A DNA stretch of 57,712 bases from Acidobacteriota bacterium. GTDB lineage: Bacteria > Acidobacteriota > Terriglobia > Bryobacterales > Bryobacteraceae. Shown here one piece after another: positions 44,115-52,880 of the stretch. The position numbers were made by a program, and so were the translations under genes. The stretch covers positions 1-57,712 of the forward strand of contig JANXSF010000022.1 of NCBI GenBank assembly GCA_025352795.1. Direction: 5' to 3'. Below the pieces are notes generated by a model, which did not search any database, had not been told where the DNA came from, and saw only the letters and a program-made list of their open reading frames with translations. How positions within the stretch are numbered: the stretch's first letter is position 1; every line of letters begins with the position of its first letter.

Positions 44115-44567
44115 ATGAATACCGTAGTTCCGTCCGGCAAAAATATCGAGCGTAGTTGGCATGTTATTGATGCCAAAGACCTCATCCTTGGCCGGGTTGC
44201 CAGTAAAGCCGCTTTGTTATTGATGGGTAAGCATAAGCCGATCTACACCCCTTACATTGATATGGGGGATCACGTTGTAGTTATCAACGCTGATAAGATC
44301 AAGCTCACCGGTAACAAAGAAGATGAAAAGTTGTACCGTTATCACTCCGGCTATCCGGGTGGTCTGACGGAGATTACCGCTCGCCGTATGCGCGCTACGC
44401 GTCCTGCCAAGATGATTGAAGAAGCCATCTCTGGTATGCTGCCGAAAAGCAAGATGGGCAAGCAAATGTACCGGAAACTGAAAGTTTACGCCGGTGATCG
44501 GCATCCTCATCAGGCTCAAGGGCCTGTGGCGATGTCTCTGCAAATGAATAGTGTCAGGACCTCTTAA
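44115..44567 (+). CDS. rplM: Large subunit ribosomal protein uL13
   Basis: The 150-residue protein has the L13 signatures WHVIDAKDLILGRVASKAALLL, YTPYIDMGDHVVVINADKIKLTGNK, the YRYHSGYPGG stretch and GMLPKSKMGKQMYRKLKVYAGDRHPHQAQ. It binds 23S rRNA domain II early in 50S assembly. It forms the usual rplM-rpsI pair, spaced 18 nt. Confidence 0.98.
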   Translation: MNTVVPSGKNIERSWHVIDAKDLILGRVASKAALLLMGKHKPIYTPYIDMGDHVVVINADKIKLTGNKEDEKLYRYHSGYPGGLTEITARRMRATRPAKMIEEAISGMLPKSKMGKQMYRKLKVYAGDRHPHQAQGPVAMSLQMNSVRTS

Positions 44568-44585
44568 GGTTTAAGGTGAAATAGA

Positions 44586-44981
44586 GTGGCAGCGATTACG
44601 CAATGGTTAGGGACGGGGCGCCGTAAAACGGCTGTGGCCAGGGTTTACCTGCGTCATGGCAAAGGCGCGATTGTCGTCAACGGCCGCACCATCGACAAGT
44701 ATTTTTCAAACGACACGGCACGTTCTTTGGTTAAGCAGCCGTTGCTTGCCACGGAAATGTCAGAAAAGTTTGATGTGTTGATCGTCGCCGACGGCGGTGG
44801 GATTACCGGTCAAGCGGGTGCAGCCCGTCTGGGAATCGCCCGCGCGTTATGCGAGTTCAACCTTGAGCTGCGTGCCAAGCTAAAGGGCCTGGGTTATTTA
44901 ACCCGCGACCCCAGAGCTCACGAGCGCAAGAAGTACGGACAGAAGGGCGCCCGCAAACGGTTCCAATTCTCCAAACGCTAA
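44586..44981 (+). CDS. rpsI: Small subunit ribosomal protein uS9
   Basis: The 131-residue protein starts GTG 44586 ([21 protein letters not shown]) and ends with the basic C-terminal tail [25 protein letters not shown] that reaches the ribosomal P-site. [17 protein letters not shown] is the core. Confidence 0.98.
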   Translation: MAAITQWLGTGRRKTAVARVYLRHGKGAIVVNGRTIDKYFSNDTARSLVKQPLLATEMSEKFDVLIVADGGGITGQAGAARLGIARALCEFNLELRAKLKGLGYLTRDPRAHERKKYGQKGARKRFQFSKR

Positions 44982-44990
44982 ATTCTTCGT

Positions 44991-45019
44991 GGGGTCGGTT
45001 CCTTTTTGGACCCGACCCC
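44991..45019 (+). other. Strong hairpin after rpsI
   Basis: GGGGTCGG-T-TCC (44991-45002) pairs with GGA-C-CCGACCCC (45008-45019) around a TTTTT loop, one mismatch in 12. No T-run follows, so it may end rpsI mRNA, be processed, or form part of the rpsB leader. Confidence 0.5.
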
Positions 45020-45138
45020 ATCACTTCGCAACTGAGCTGTGTTTCCGCAACGTAGTTCCCCACGCACAAATTTCGCTTAGGGCCGTGTCGTGTGGATTGT
45101 GTGAAGCCTGACTCCCAACCAGATTTTAGGAGGCACTT

Positions 45139-46020
45139 TTGCCGTCGATTTCAATGAAGGAATTGCTCGAAGCAGGCGTTCATTTCGGGCACCAGACCAA
45201 GCGCTGGAATCCAAAAATGAAAGAATACATTTTTGGCGAACGCAACGGGATCTACATCGTAGATCTACAAAAGACTCTCAAACTATTCAAAGACGCAATG
45301 CGCTACGTCGGCGAGATGGCGGCCATGGGCAAGACGGTGCTGTTTGTCGGCACCAAACGCCAGGCACAGGAAGCCATCGCTGAAGAAGCAACGCGCTGCG
45401 GCATGTACTACGTCAATAATCGATGGTTGGGCGGCTTGCTCACCAACATGACAACAGTTCAAAAATCCATCAAACGGCTGAAAGAGCTGGACGATCTGGC
45501 TAACGAACATAACTGGGCTGGCCGGTCCAAGAAAGAAGTGGGCCGTCTGGAACGCGAACGTAAGCATCTGCAATCGAACCTGGCAGGCATCAAAGACATG
45601 CCCGGTTTGCCTGACGTGATGTTTGTCATTGATTCCAACAAAGAAAACATCGCTGTGCTGGAAGCTCGCAAATTGGGCATCCCAGTGGTAGCCGTTGTGG
45701 ACACCAATTGCGACCCTGAAGTTGTGGATCACGTGATTCCCGGCAACGATGACGCTCTACGTGCCATTCGCTTGTTCACCACCAAAATCGCTGACGCCTG
45801 TATTGAAGGTCGTGCTTTGGCCACCGAACAAGACTTTGCGCACGCTGTTCCACACATCAATGTAGACGAAGCAGAGCCGTCCGGCGATCAAACGTCCGGC
45901 GACTATGCTCAATACCTTGATCCGCAATATGCCGAACAGCTCATGTCGGAAACCATTCCTGACGATGAGATCACCTCCAACCTGCCCAAGAAATTGCAGC
46001 AGGGTCTTGAAAAAGACTAA
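45139..46020 (+). CDS. rpsB: Small subunit ribosomal protein uS2
   Basis: The 293-residue protein starts TTG 45139, preceded by TTTAGGAGG (45126-45134). Core motifs: [41 protein letters not shown] and [54 protein letters not shown]. It is about 50 residues longer than E. coli S2, with an acidic C-terminal extension. It heads the rpsB-tsf-pyrH-frr run. Confidence 0.98.
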   Translation: MPSISMKELLEAGVHFGHQTKRWNPKMKEYIFGERNGIYIVDLQKTLKLFKDAMRYVGEMAAMGKTVLFVGTKRQAQEAIAEEATRCGMYYVNNRWLGGLLTNMTTVQKSIKRLKELDDLANEHNWAGRSKKEVGRLERERKHLQSNLAGIKDMPGLPDVMFVIDSNKENIAVLEARKLGIPVVAVVDTNCDPEVVDHVIPGNDDALRAIRLFTTKIADACIEGRALATEQDFAHAVPHINVDEAEPSGDQTSGDYAQYLDPQYAEQLMSETIPDDEITSNLPKKLQQGLEKD

Positions 46021-46030
46021 ACCGCTTGCG

Positions 46031-46056
46031 TGGGACAGGCCCTCCGGCCTGTCCTC
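46031..46056. repeat. Palindrome between rpsB and tsf (GTGGGGCAGGC family)
   Basis: GGACAGGCC (46033-46041), CTCC loop, GGCCTGTCC (46046-46054): a perfect 9-bp stem, read as GTGGGACAGGCC... It may lower or protect the mRNA between rpsB and tsf. Confidence 0.55.
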
Positions 46057-46087
46057 CTACCGAAATTTCAAATAGGATTGTAAAACT

Positions 46088-46723
46088 ATGGCGGAGATTA
46101 CCGCAGCACAGGTTAAAGAACTACGCGAGCGCACTGGCGCTGGCATGATGGAATGCAAGAAGGCCCTGGTGGAAGCCAATGGCAATATTGCGGAAGCAGA
46201 AGTGGTGCTTCGTAAGCGGGGCATCGCCTCGGCATCGAAGAAGTCTTCGCGGGCAACCAAACAGGGAACTATTGGCACCTACATTCACTCCGGCTCTCAG
46301 CTTGGGGTGATGATTGAATTGAACTGCGAATCGGACTTTGTGGCGCGTACCGATGACTTTCAGGAATTAGTGAAAGACATTGCCATGCAGATCGCTGCAA
46401 CCGATCCGAAGTTCATCCACAAAGAAGACGTGACGGCAGCCGTGTTGGATAAGGAACGCGAAATTCAAAAGGCGCGGGCCATTGCTGAAGGCAAGCCGGA
46501 AAAGATTGCAGAAAAGATGGTGGAAGGTCGGCTCAGCAAGTACTACGAAGAGTTCTGTTTGCTGGAAATGCCGTTCATCAAAGACAATTCCGTGACCGTG
46601 GCGCAGTTGATTGCCTCGAAGATTGCGAAGATGGGTGAAAACATCAGTATCGCCCGCTTTGTGCGCTTCAAAGTCGGCGAAACAGTGGCGGCTGAAGAAG
46701 CCACTACAGAGCAACAAGGTTAA
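46088..46723 (+). CDS. tsf: Elongation factor Ts
   Basis: The 211-residue protein has a UBA-like N-terminal domain ([40 protein letters not shown]) and the EF-Tu-contacting core with [18 protein letters not shown]. It is short against the ~280 residues of E. coli, as in several non-proteobacterial lineages. It recycles EF-Tu-GDP. It overlaps pyrH by 1 nt (TAATG). Confidence 0.97.
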   Translation: MAEITAAQVKELRERTGAGMMECKKALVEANGNIAEAEVVLRKRGIASASKKSSRATKQGTIGTYIHSGSQLGVMIELNCESDFVARTDDFQELVKDIAMQIAATDPKFIHKEDVTAAVLDKEREIQKARAIAEGKPEKIAEKMVEGRLSKYYEEFCLLEMPFIKDNSVTVAQLIASKIAKMGENISIARFVRFKVGETVAAEEATTEQQG

Positions 46724-47439
46724 TGGCAGTGGGCCAATTCGGGCGCATCCTGTTGAAGTTGTCTGGCGAAGTTCTTGCCGGTGAAGAACGTTTTGGCATT
46801 AATGCCGAACGCATTCACGGCCTAGCTGCGGAAGTTGCAGGAGTGGCGCAAACAGGGGTCCAAATTGGTTTAGTAGTGGGTGGCGGCAACTTTTTTCGAG
46901 GAGTGGCCGCTGCTGCACACAACATGGATCGGGTGGCGGCAGACCATATGGGTATGCTGGCCACTGTGATCAATTCCCTGGCACTGCAGGATGCTCTGGA
47001 AAAGCAAGGCGTCCCCACACGGGTGATGACAGCCATTTCCATGCCAACTGTTGCTGAACCCTACATCCGCCGCCGGGCCATTCGTCATTTGGAAAAAGGT
47101 CGCATTGTGGTGTTCGCTGGCGGAACTTCCAATCCCTACTTTTCCACCGACACTGCGGCAACATTGCGCGGTCTGGAAATCCATGCGGAGATTGTAGCCA
47201 AGGCTACCGGCGTGGACGGTGTTTACGATAAAGATCCGCGCAAACATGCGGACGCGGTATTCTACAAAAAGATCAGTTATCAGGAAGTACTGGCCAAGGC
47301 GTTGGGCGTGATGGATGCCTCAGCAGTAGCCATGTGCCGCGATAACGGTTTGCCGATCGTTGTTTTCAACTTGAACACGACTGGGAATATAATGCGTATG
47401 TCGATGGGTGAGCCTGTCGGAACGCTTATTGGTGCTTAA
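46723..47439 (+). CDS. pyrH: Uridylate kinase (UMP kinase)
   Basis: The 238-residue amino-acid-kinase-fold protein has [61 protein letters not shown] and [15 protein letters not shown]. It converts UMP to UDP. It follows tsf with a 1-nt overlap and precedes frr, the classic rpsB-tsf-pyrH-frr order. Confidence 0.98.
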   Translation: MAVGQFGRILLKLSGEVLAGEERFGINAERIHGLAAEVAGVAQTGVQIGLVVGGGNFFRGVAAAAHNMDRVAADHMGMLATVINSLALQDALEKQGVPTRVMTAISMPTVAEPYIRRRAIRHLEKGRIVVFAGGTSNPYFSTDTAATLRGLEIHAEIVAKATGVDGVYDKDPRKHADAVFYKKISYQEVLAKALGVMDASAVAMCRDNGLPIVVFNLNTTGNIMRMSMGEPVGTLIGA

Positions 47440-47450
47440 AAGGAAGCGAT

Positions 47451-48029
47451 ATGTCGCAGAACTTTCAAAACATAAAAGAAGTTGAGAATTCAGCTAAGAC
47501 AAGAATGGATAAGGCGTTGGCCGATATGCAGCATGCCATTTCGCAGATGCGCACAGGCCGCGCTTCGGTGAACATTCTGGAGCCGATTAAGGTGGAAGCC
47601 TACGGTGCCATGAATCCCATTAACCACCTGGCGACCTTGCACGTGCCAGAGCCGGGCATGATCACTGCGCAGCCGTTCGATATCACCATGATTGGTGCCA
47701 TTGAACGGGCCATCCGCAACTCGGATCTGGGTTTGAATCCGGGCAACGATGGAAAGCTGATTCGCATCCCCATTCCGGCATTGAACGAAGAGCGTCGCAA
47801 GGAATTGGTGAAGCAGTTGCACAACACTGCTGAAGATCATCGAGTGTCCATGCGCAACATCCGACGTGATGCGAATGACTCCGTCAAGAAGCTGTTCAAA
47901 GATAAATTGATCAGTGAAGACGATGAAAAGCGTGCGGTTGCGGACATTCAGAAAATGACCGATGCCGCGATTCAGAATTTGGATAAGTCGGTTAAGGCTA
48001 AGGAAAGCGACGTCCTGCAAGTTAAGTAA
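47451..48029 (+). CDS. frr: Ribosome recycling factor
   Basis: The 192-residue protein has the RRF hallmarks: RMDKALADMQHAISQMRTGRASVNIL and GMITAQPFDITMIGAIERAIRNSDLGLNPGNDGKLIRIPIPALNEERRKELVK. It dissociates post-termination ribosomes with EF-G. It is followed by an intrinsic terminator. Confidence 0.97.
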   Translation: MSQNFQNIKEVENSAKTRMDKALADMQHAISQMRTGRASVNILEPIKVEAYGAMNPINHLATLHVPEPGMITAQPFDITMIGAIERAIRNSDLGLNPGNDGKLIRIPIPALNEERRKELVKQLHNTAEDHRVSMRNIRRDANDSVKKLFKDKLISEDDEKRAVADIQKMTDAAIQNLDKSVKAKESDVLQVK

Positions 48030-48053
48030 GTTTTAATTCCCGCAAGACAGATT

Positions 48054-48101
48054 GGCCCTCGGGGCGGCTGCTTTACCAGGCATCCGCATCGAGGGCCTTT
48101 C
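48054..48101 (+). terminator. Terminator of the rpsB-tsf-pyrH-frr operon
   Basis: GGCCCTCG (48054-48061) pairs with CGAGGGCC (48090-48097) over a 28-nt loop, then TTTCT. The loop is long; a smaller inner fold is possible. Confidence 0.65.
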
Positions 48102-48139
48102 TGTGTTTGGTATGGTGTTTTCGAGTAAAATGAAGATAT

Positions 48140-48355
48140 ATGGCAAAGCTCACCGTAAAAGTCGACAGTGAAGTGGCTTCGCTTGCCAAACAATACGCAA
48201 AATTGCGTGACGTTTCCGTGTCGAAGTTGGTGGAAGCCTACCTATCCAAAGTTGCTGCCCCGAGTTCTACCCCAATGTTAGATTCGATTCGCGGAGTTCT
48301 CAAGACTGGGGACATCAGGGATTACCGTAAGTATCTAGAATCGAAGTATGGATGA
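48140..48355 (+). CDS. DUF6364/VapB-like antitoxin (orphan)
   Basis: The 71-residue protein MAKLTVKVDSEVASLAKQYA... has the RHH-type N-terminus and SVSKLVEAYLSKV segment of antitoxins normally followed at ATGGATGA by a PIN-domain toxin. An ATG does overlap its stop (48350) but opens only 30 codons without a PIN motif and runs into a palindromic repeat. The toxin is absent or destroyed. Confidence 0.75.
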   Translation: MAKLTVKVDSEVASLAKQYAKLRDVSVSKLVEAYLSKVAAPSSTPMLDSIRGVLKTGDIRDYRKYLESKYG

Positions 48356-48442
48356 AAAGATTACAAAATTTCCTGAGAATCCTTGCGGCTCGGGGACACT
48401 ATTCATTGTGGGGCAGGCGATTCTGCCCAATGCCACTTAATT
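48350..48442 (+). pseudogene. Possible toxin-gene remnant entering a repeat
   Basis: An ATG at 48350 overlaps the antitoxin stop, the usual toxin start, but gives only MDEKITKFPENPCGSGTLF and a few more residues before a TAA, and reads into the palindromic repeat that begins near 48408. No PIN or other toxin motif remains. Confidence 0.35.
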
Positions 48443-48653
48443 TGCCTACATCCCTGTAGAATCTCCAATGTTTTTGTTGGGATAACCCGTGGTTAAAAGA
48501 CCGCTCCCTTGTGGTCACGGCTTGGTAAAGTATTAATTCTACGGAGCCGTGACCGCGAGGGAGCAGTTTTTCAAAGGCCTGATACGCTTCGCTCAAAAAC
48601 TTGAAACTGTCCGATTACGGAAAAATAAGTGGCATTGGGCGATTCCGCCTGCC
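48412..48653. repeat. Nested palindromic repeat: outer inverted repeats around an inner element
   Basis: Outer arms 48412-48439 (GGCAGGCGATTCTGCCC... to CTTA) and 48626-48653 are inverted copies, 23 of 28 paired. Between them lies an inner palindrome 48499-48571: left arm from GACCGCTCCCTTGTGGTCAC, right arm to GAGGGAGCAGTTT. The inner part resembles 40533-40613. The stretch holds no protein gene. Confidence 0.75.
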
Positions 48654-48673
48654 GTTTTTCATTGGTAAAAGCC

Positions 48674-49537
48674 TTAGCTGGCCTTGCCTCTGGCCCTTTC
48701 CAGGAGCTTTGCGGCTACCTTCTTGCCGCGTTCCAGGCCTTGATCGTAAATCTGGCGGCGCTCCTGCCTGGAATAGCCGTGGCCAAATCCATATAGCCGT
48801 TCCAGAGACTTGCCCACCACCCAGGTCCCCGCATAGGAGATAGCTGCTTTGGGAATAATTCCACCTCCGAATGGAATTTTCCCTACAAATTCCCGAGCAA
48901 TGGCACGCCATCCGAACGCTCCTGCAATCACTGACGCGATTTCCGATTTCTGTTCCCGATAGCCAATGGCACGGTCACTTGCCCCGGCCAACATAAAGGC
49001 CATGCGCATCTGGTTCATCGTCAAAAATGCCGTGTCGCTGGCAAACTCTCCGGCGGCGAGTGGAAGGGCAATTCCTGGGATGATTCCGGGCAGGCAAGTG
49101 GCCACCGCGAACATAGCATTTTCCTGGCAGATCCCCTGAATGATTTTATCCACCACCATGGGTCTGAAGACCGGGAATTGGCGAGCTAGAGCCAAGCCCA
49201 ACTCTTCTTTCTTTTCCAGAATTTGGGCGATCGTTTTATCAGGATCGGCAGAATAAAAAGTGTAGCCATGCTTGGGCTTCACAATTCCTTCTTCCCATAA
49301 ATCAATGTCGAACTGCGGCACAATCACTTCCGGGCTGATCTGGTGAATGTGCTCTGCCGATGCTGCCATACGATCTTTACTCATGCCATCGGAAAGCAGA
49401 AAACGACGAATCTCTGCCTGCCGAAATGCCCGCTCTGCCGCAATTCCGACATGCACTGGCTTTTCTGCAATTGATCGCACTTCGTTAGGATTCAACTTCG
49501 CGATGGCTTTTCCGACGGTGGTTAGAAACTGATTCAA
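48674..49537 (-). CDS. Membrane-associated protein of unknown function (DUF697/YcjF-like C-terminus)
   Basis: The 287-residue protein is helical, with hydrophobic segments in the middle (MFAVATCLPGIIPGIALPLAAG) and C-terminal part (GGGIIPKAAISYAGTWVVGKSLERLYGFG), the pattern of the DUF697 membrane family. An acidic N-terminal half precedes. Start is TTG 49537, overlapping the upstream gene's stop by 4 nt (TTGA). Function unknown. Confidence 0.7.
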   Translation of the reverse strand: MNQFLTTVGKAIAKLNPNEVRSIAEKPVHVGIAAERAFRQAEIRRFLLSDGMSKDRMAASAEHIHQISPEVIVPQFDIDLWEEGIVKPKHGYTFYSADPDKTIAQILEKKEELGLALARQFPVFRPMVVDKIIQGICQENAMFAVATCLPGIIPGIALPLAAGEFASDTAFLTMNQMRMAFMLAGASDRAIGYREQKSEIASVIAGAFGWRAIAREFVGKIPFGGGIIPKAAISYAGTWVVGKSLERLYGFGHGYSRQERRQIYDQGLERGKKVAAKLLERARGKAS

Positions 49538-51072
49538 GTAGACTCCGCAAGTGAGGTGGCGTGGTCCGCGCCCGATAGCCGGAACAAAATTTGCACCCTA
49601 TGGCGCCATTCTAACGCGACTCCTAACCGCTCCACCTGCACTTGGGACGAAAAAAAACGTAATATGGTTTCGGTGGAGGGGTGAAATTCCAATGCCGGTG
49701 CAATCAACATCAGCCGTGGCGATTCCTTTCGTAACCCAATACCCGGAAAATAACCCAGTGGCGAAAATTCTCCACGTAGGGCATGCCAGTTCACCCTGAT
49801 CCAATAATCAAGGGCTTGCAGCGGAAGGTGCGGATCCTCCGATGCCTTCAATTCGATCACCGTTAAGCGACCATCCCTAGAAGTCGCCAGCAGGTCAATA
49901 ATGGCCCGATCATTGGCCGTGAACGCTGGAACCTGTCCGTAAATTGGCGCGGAATGAAGCCACGGTTCTATTTGACGAATATGCTGACGGACTTGCGATT
50001 CCAGCCACAACTCCGGGCGCTGTATATAAAGTGGACTTTGTTTATCGATGGCTTGGGCTGAGCGGAACGAGCGAAGTGTTTCCACTGTTTGTTTGATTTC
50101 GCCTAAATGATGGTTATCCGCCTTCAGCTTGCTATTCAACCCAAAATCCAGTTGACCGCCGGCAAAGACTGCAAACTCAAGACCCCGCACCCTCAAGCTG
50201 AGTGTTCCAGATCCGGTTTGGATTCCTTCCACTTCAGGCTCTGCCAAAATGCTTTCCACCAATGAGGTGATGGCGGTTTGAGTTTCTTCAAGAGGTCGAC
50301 GGCAGACGTCCAGGCGAGAGGAAAGATTTCCCCAATCAGCAAGGTCGGCAAGTTGGGCACCGAATTCAAGGTTGTAGATGAACAGTTTGTATTGGGCTTT
50401 TTGAGGGTCCAGCCATTGCAGGCGCAAAGCAGTAACTTTGGCCTGGTCTGCCGGAAGAAAAAGTAACAACCCCTGAACGGTTAACTTAGGTTCGCGGCGT
50501 CGCAGGTAGTCCAGCCAGATCAGCCCATAGGTCAAAATCTCATCGAGAGTATGGCAGTCTGGCGGCGATGCGATGGCTGCCCACGCGGTGGTTCCCATAC
50601 GCAGCAATGCGCGGGGGAATTTTGGCGAAAGCGTATGCTGCAGGTCAATTTCGCTGGTCAGAGTTTCCAGCTTCCAACCTGTCATTTCGCGTCGCAACAT
50701 AAGGCGGAAGTGCTCGCGGAAAACCAGCCTGCGTCCGTGAAGTGGCAACGCCAGATTGGTGGGACGGGCAGCATCGTATAGGGTTATGTAGCCCTTCTTG
50801 CCGCCGAACTTTTCAATGGTCAATTTGAGCCTGCCTGGCCGCTGCTCTTCAATGGCAACGGCACGGCGGCTAAGATTGCGACTGTCGTCCCACACGGTGA
50901 TCAGCAGATGGCTGGAATTCACATCCACAGAGAATCTCCCCTGGCAGAGTGGATAAAGTTCTTCGCCGGGTTCTTCAAGGACAGGTCGTTTTGATGTGTC
51001 GAGCAGTTGCCGAACAGCCTGATCGAGCTCCCAGGGCGTAACAAGCCGGGGAGTGCGGGAAGTGATGCTCAA
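49534..51072 (-). CDS. Large protein with PD-(D/E)XK-like nuclease motif, unknown function
   Basis: The 512-residue soluble protein has an N-terminal region of beta strands with aromatic and arginine-rich segments, and a C-terminal region AIIDLLATSRDGRLTVIELKASEDPHLPLQALDYW. An Asp followed later by ExK and a conserved QALDYW helix is the pattern of restriction-endonuclease-like nuclease folds. Start: a TTG at 51072, 42 nt from the divergent YggS gene; the longer frame reaches 51237 but would lie antisense inside that gene. It may act with the membrane protein downstream. Confidence 0.65.
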   Translation of the reverse strand: MSITSRTPRLVTPWELDQAVRQLLDTSKRPVLEEPGEELYPLCQGRFSVDVNSSHLLITVWDDSRNLSRRAVAIEEQRPGRLKLTIEKFGGKKGYITLYDAARPTNLALPLHGRRLVFREHFRLMLRREMTGWKLETLTSEIDLQHTLSPKFPRALLRMGTTAWAAIASPPDCHTLDEILTYGLIWLDYLRRREPKLTVQGLLLFLPADQAKVTALRLQWLDPQKAQYKLFIYNLEFGAQLADLADWGNLSSRLDVCRRPLEETQTAITSLVESILAEPEVEGIQTGSGTLSLRVRGLEFAVFAGGQLDFGLNSKLKADNHHLGEIKQTVETLRSFRSAQAIDKQSPLYIQRPELWLESQVRQHIRQIEPWLHSAPIYGQVPAFTANDRAIIDLLATSRDGRLTVIELKASEDPHLPLQALDYWIRVNWHALRGEFSPLGYFPGIGLRKESPRLMLIAPALEFHPSTETILRFFSSQVQVERLGVALEWRHRVQILFRLSGADHATSLAEST

Positions 51073-51113
51073 ATTCTTCTTAAGTATAGCTTTGAAGTCA
51101 TTAGAATAGTAGT

Positions 51114-51776
51114 TTGAGCCTGCAACAGAATTTGGACCAAGTTCGGGAACGCATTGCAAAGGCCGCAACCCGCGCGCACAGACCGGTGAGCGACGTATCA
51201 TTGATTGCGGTAACCAAGGTATTCCCAGTGGAAGCAATTTTAGAAGCTTACGACGTTGGCCTGCGCCAGTTTGGGGAAAACTATGTGAAGGAATTTGAGG
51301 GGAAACATCCGCTGGTGAAGCATTTGGCGGGTGCCAACTTTCACATGATCGGCCATCTGCAATCGAACAAAGCGGCCAAAGCGGCGGAAATGTTTCAGGT
51401 GATTCAGACTGTGGATAGCGTCAAATTGGCACAGCGGTTGGATGCTGCCGGTGCGCCTTTGGACGTGATGGTGGAAGTGAAGTTGTCTGACGAAGAAGCA
51501 AAGCATGGAGTGCTTCCCCAAGATCTGAATGAAGTCGTCGATGCAATTCAAGCCTGCTCGAATTTACGATTACTGGGTTTAATGACAATGCCTCCCTGGT
51601 CGGAAGACGCGGAGTTAGCGCGACCCTATTTTGAGCGGCTGAGGAAACTTGGCGAACAGTTGAAACTAACGCGGCTATCCATGGGCATGTCCAATGATTT
51701 GGAAGTGGCCATTGAAGAAGGTTCCACCGATGTCCGGGTAGGAACGGCGTTGTTCGGCAAGCGTAAAAAGCTGTGA
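51114..51776 (+). CDS. YggS-type pyridoxal-5'-phosphate homeostasis protein
   Basis: The 220-residue alanine-racemase-like barrel has the PLP-binding Lys in LIAVTKVFP, FGENYVKEFEGK, FHMIGHLQSNKAAKA and the LSMGMSNDLEVAIEEGSTDVRVGTALFG end. It binds PLP without known catalysis and buffers B6 vitamers. TTG 51114 fits the family start, though the ribosome site is weak. The last 4 nt overlap the next gene. Confidence 0.92.
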   Translation: MSLQQNLDQVRERIAKAATRAHRPVSDVSLIAVTKVFPVEAILEAYDVGLRQFGENYVKEFEGKHPLVKHLAGANFHMIGHLQSNKAAKAAEMFQVIQTVDSVKLAQRLDAAGAPLDVMVEVKLSDEEAKHGVLPQDLNEVVDAIQACSNLRLLGLMTMPPWSEDAELARPYFERLRKLGEQLKLTRLSMGMSNDLEVAIEEGSTDVRVGTALFGKRKKL

Positions 51777-52870
51777 AAGTTTCCTACTACTCACCAATGC
51801 CCCCGGCGTTAAGTGGAGTGGCTGATTATTCCAACTGGCTGGTGAAGTGTTTGGGGCAGTTGGTGGAATTGGAAATCAATCCCCTCACGCCCAGAGGAAG
51901 CAGTATTTATCATATTGGAAATAACCCCTTGCATCGGGACATTTATCGGGTAGCGCTGCAGCAGCCGGGTGTGGTGGTGATTCATGATGCGGTACTGAAT
52001 CACTTTTATTTGGGTTTACTTTCCGAAGAGCAATACGTGGAAGAATTTGTCTACAACTACGGCGAATGGACGCGCGGACTGGCGCACGATTTATGGAAAA
52101 ATCGACGTCGATCCGGGGCTGATACTAGCTACTTTGACTATCCGATGTTGCGTCGAATCACGGAGAGTGCACAATGCGTTGTTGTTCACAATCAAGCCGC
52201 TGCTGAAGTTGTGAGGGCCCACGCTCCACTTGTCAGAATTGAGGAAATTCCTCACCTGTATGAACCACCTGGAGCAGTGGACGGAGTGCTTGTGGAACGT
52301 CTACGAGCCAGTTGGGGCGCCACTTCATCGGGCAATTGCATCTTCGGCGTGTTTGGACATTTGCGGGAAGCAAAGCGGGTGAATGTAGTGATGCGGGCGT
52401 TTGAACGGGCTCGTTTGGTAAACCCACAGATTTATCTTTTGCTGGCAGGACAGGCTGGATCGCTTGATATGGATCGTTCCCTGGTCAGGTGGGGTGAACA
52501 GCCCGGTGTTGTGCGCGTTGGCCACACGCCGGAACGTGATTTCTTTGCTCTGTGTCAGGCGGTGGATGCGGGCATCAATCTTCGTTATCCTTCGGCGGGT
52601 GAGACTTCGGGAATCACTATCCGCATGATGGGGATGGGCAAGCCTGTGATGGTGACCGACGGCCCAGAGAACGCGGCTTTCCCCGACGGCGCTTGTCTGA
52701 AGCTGCCGGTGAATGCCGGGGAAGAATGTTTACTGGTGGAATATATGCTTTATCTGGCGGCGAACCCAAGACATCGACGACAAATTGGAGAACGGGCGGC
52801 TGAACATATTGGCGAACATCACAGTATTGAAAATGTGGCGCGGAAATATAAAGACATTCTGATATCCTGA
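51773..52870 (+). CDS. Glycosyltransferase (GT4-like)
   Basis: The 365-residue protein starts VSYYSPMPPALSGVADYSNWL (GTG 51773, overlapping the previous stop), with VVIHDAVLNHFYLG and, in the C-terminal domain, FGVFGHLREAKRVN, LLLAGQ and AGETSGITIRMMGMGKPVMVT, the EX7E-like donor site region. It is probably a cell-surface glycan transferase. The linkage and acceptor are unknown. Confidence 0.88.
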   Translation: MKVSYYSPMPPALSGVADYSNWLVKCLGQLVELEINPLTPRGSSIYHIGNNPLHRDIYRVALQQPGVVVIHDAVLNHFYLGLLSEEQYVEEFVYNYGEWTRGLAHDLWKNRRRSGADTSYFDYPMLRRITESAQCVVVHNQAAAEVVRAHAPLVRIEEIPHLYEPPGAVDGVLVERLRASWGATSSGNCIFGVFGHLREAKRVNVVMRAFERARLVNPQIYLLLAGQAGSLDMDRSLVRWGEQPGVVRVGHTPERDFFALCQAVDAGINLRYPSAGETSGITIRMMGMGKPVMVTDGPENAAFPDGACLKLPVNAGEECLLVEYMLYLAANPRHRRQIGERAAEHIGEHHSIENVARKYKDILIS

Positions 52871-52880
52871 TGGACTGCTT

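Noticed and set aside
51114-51237. Upstream extension of the nuclease-like gene into the YggS gene
   Set aside because: The extension would be antisense to a conserved gene; a TTG start at 51072 gives a clean divergent arrangement.
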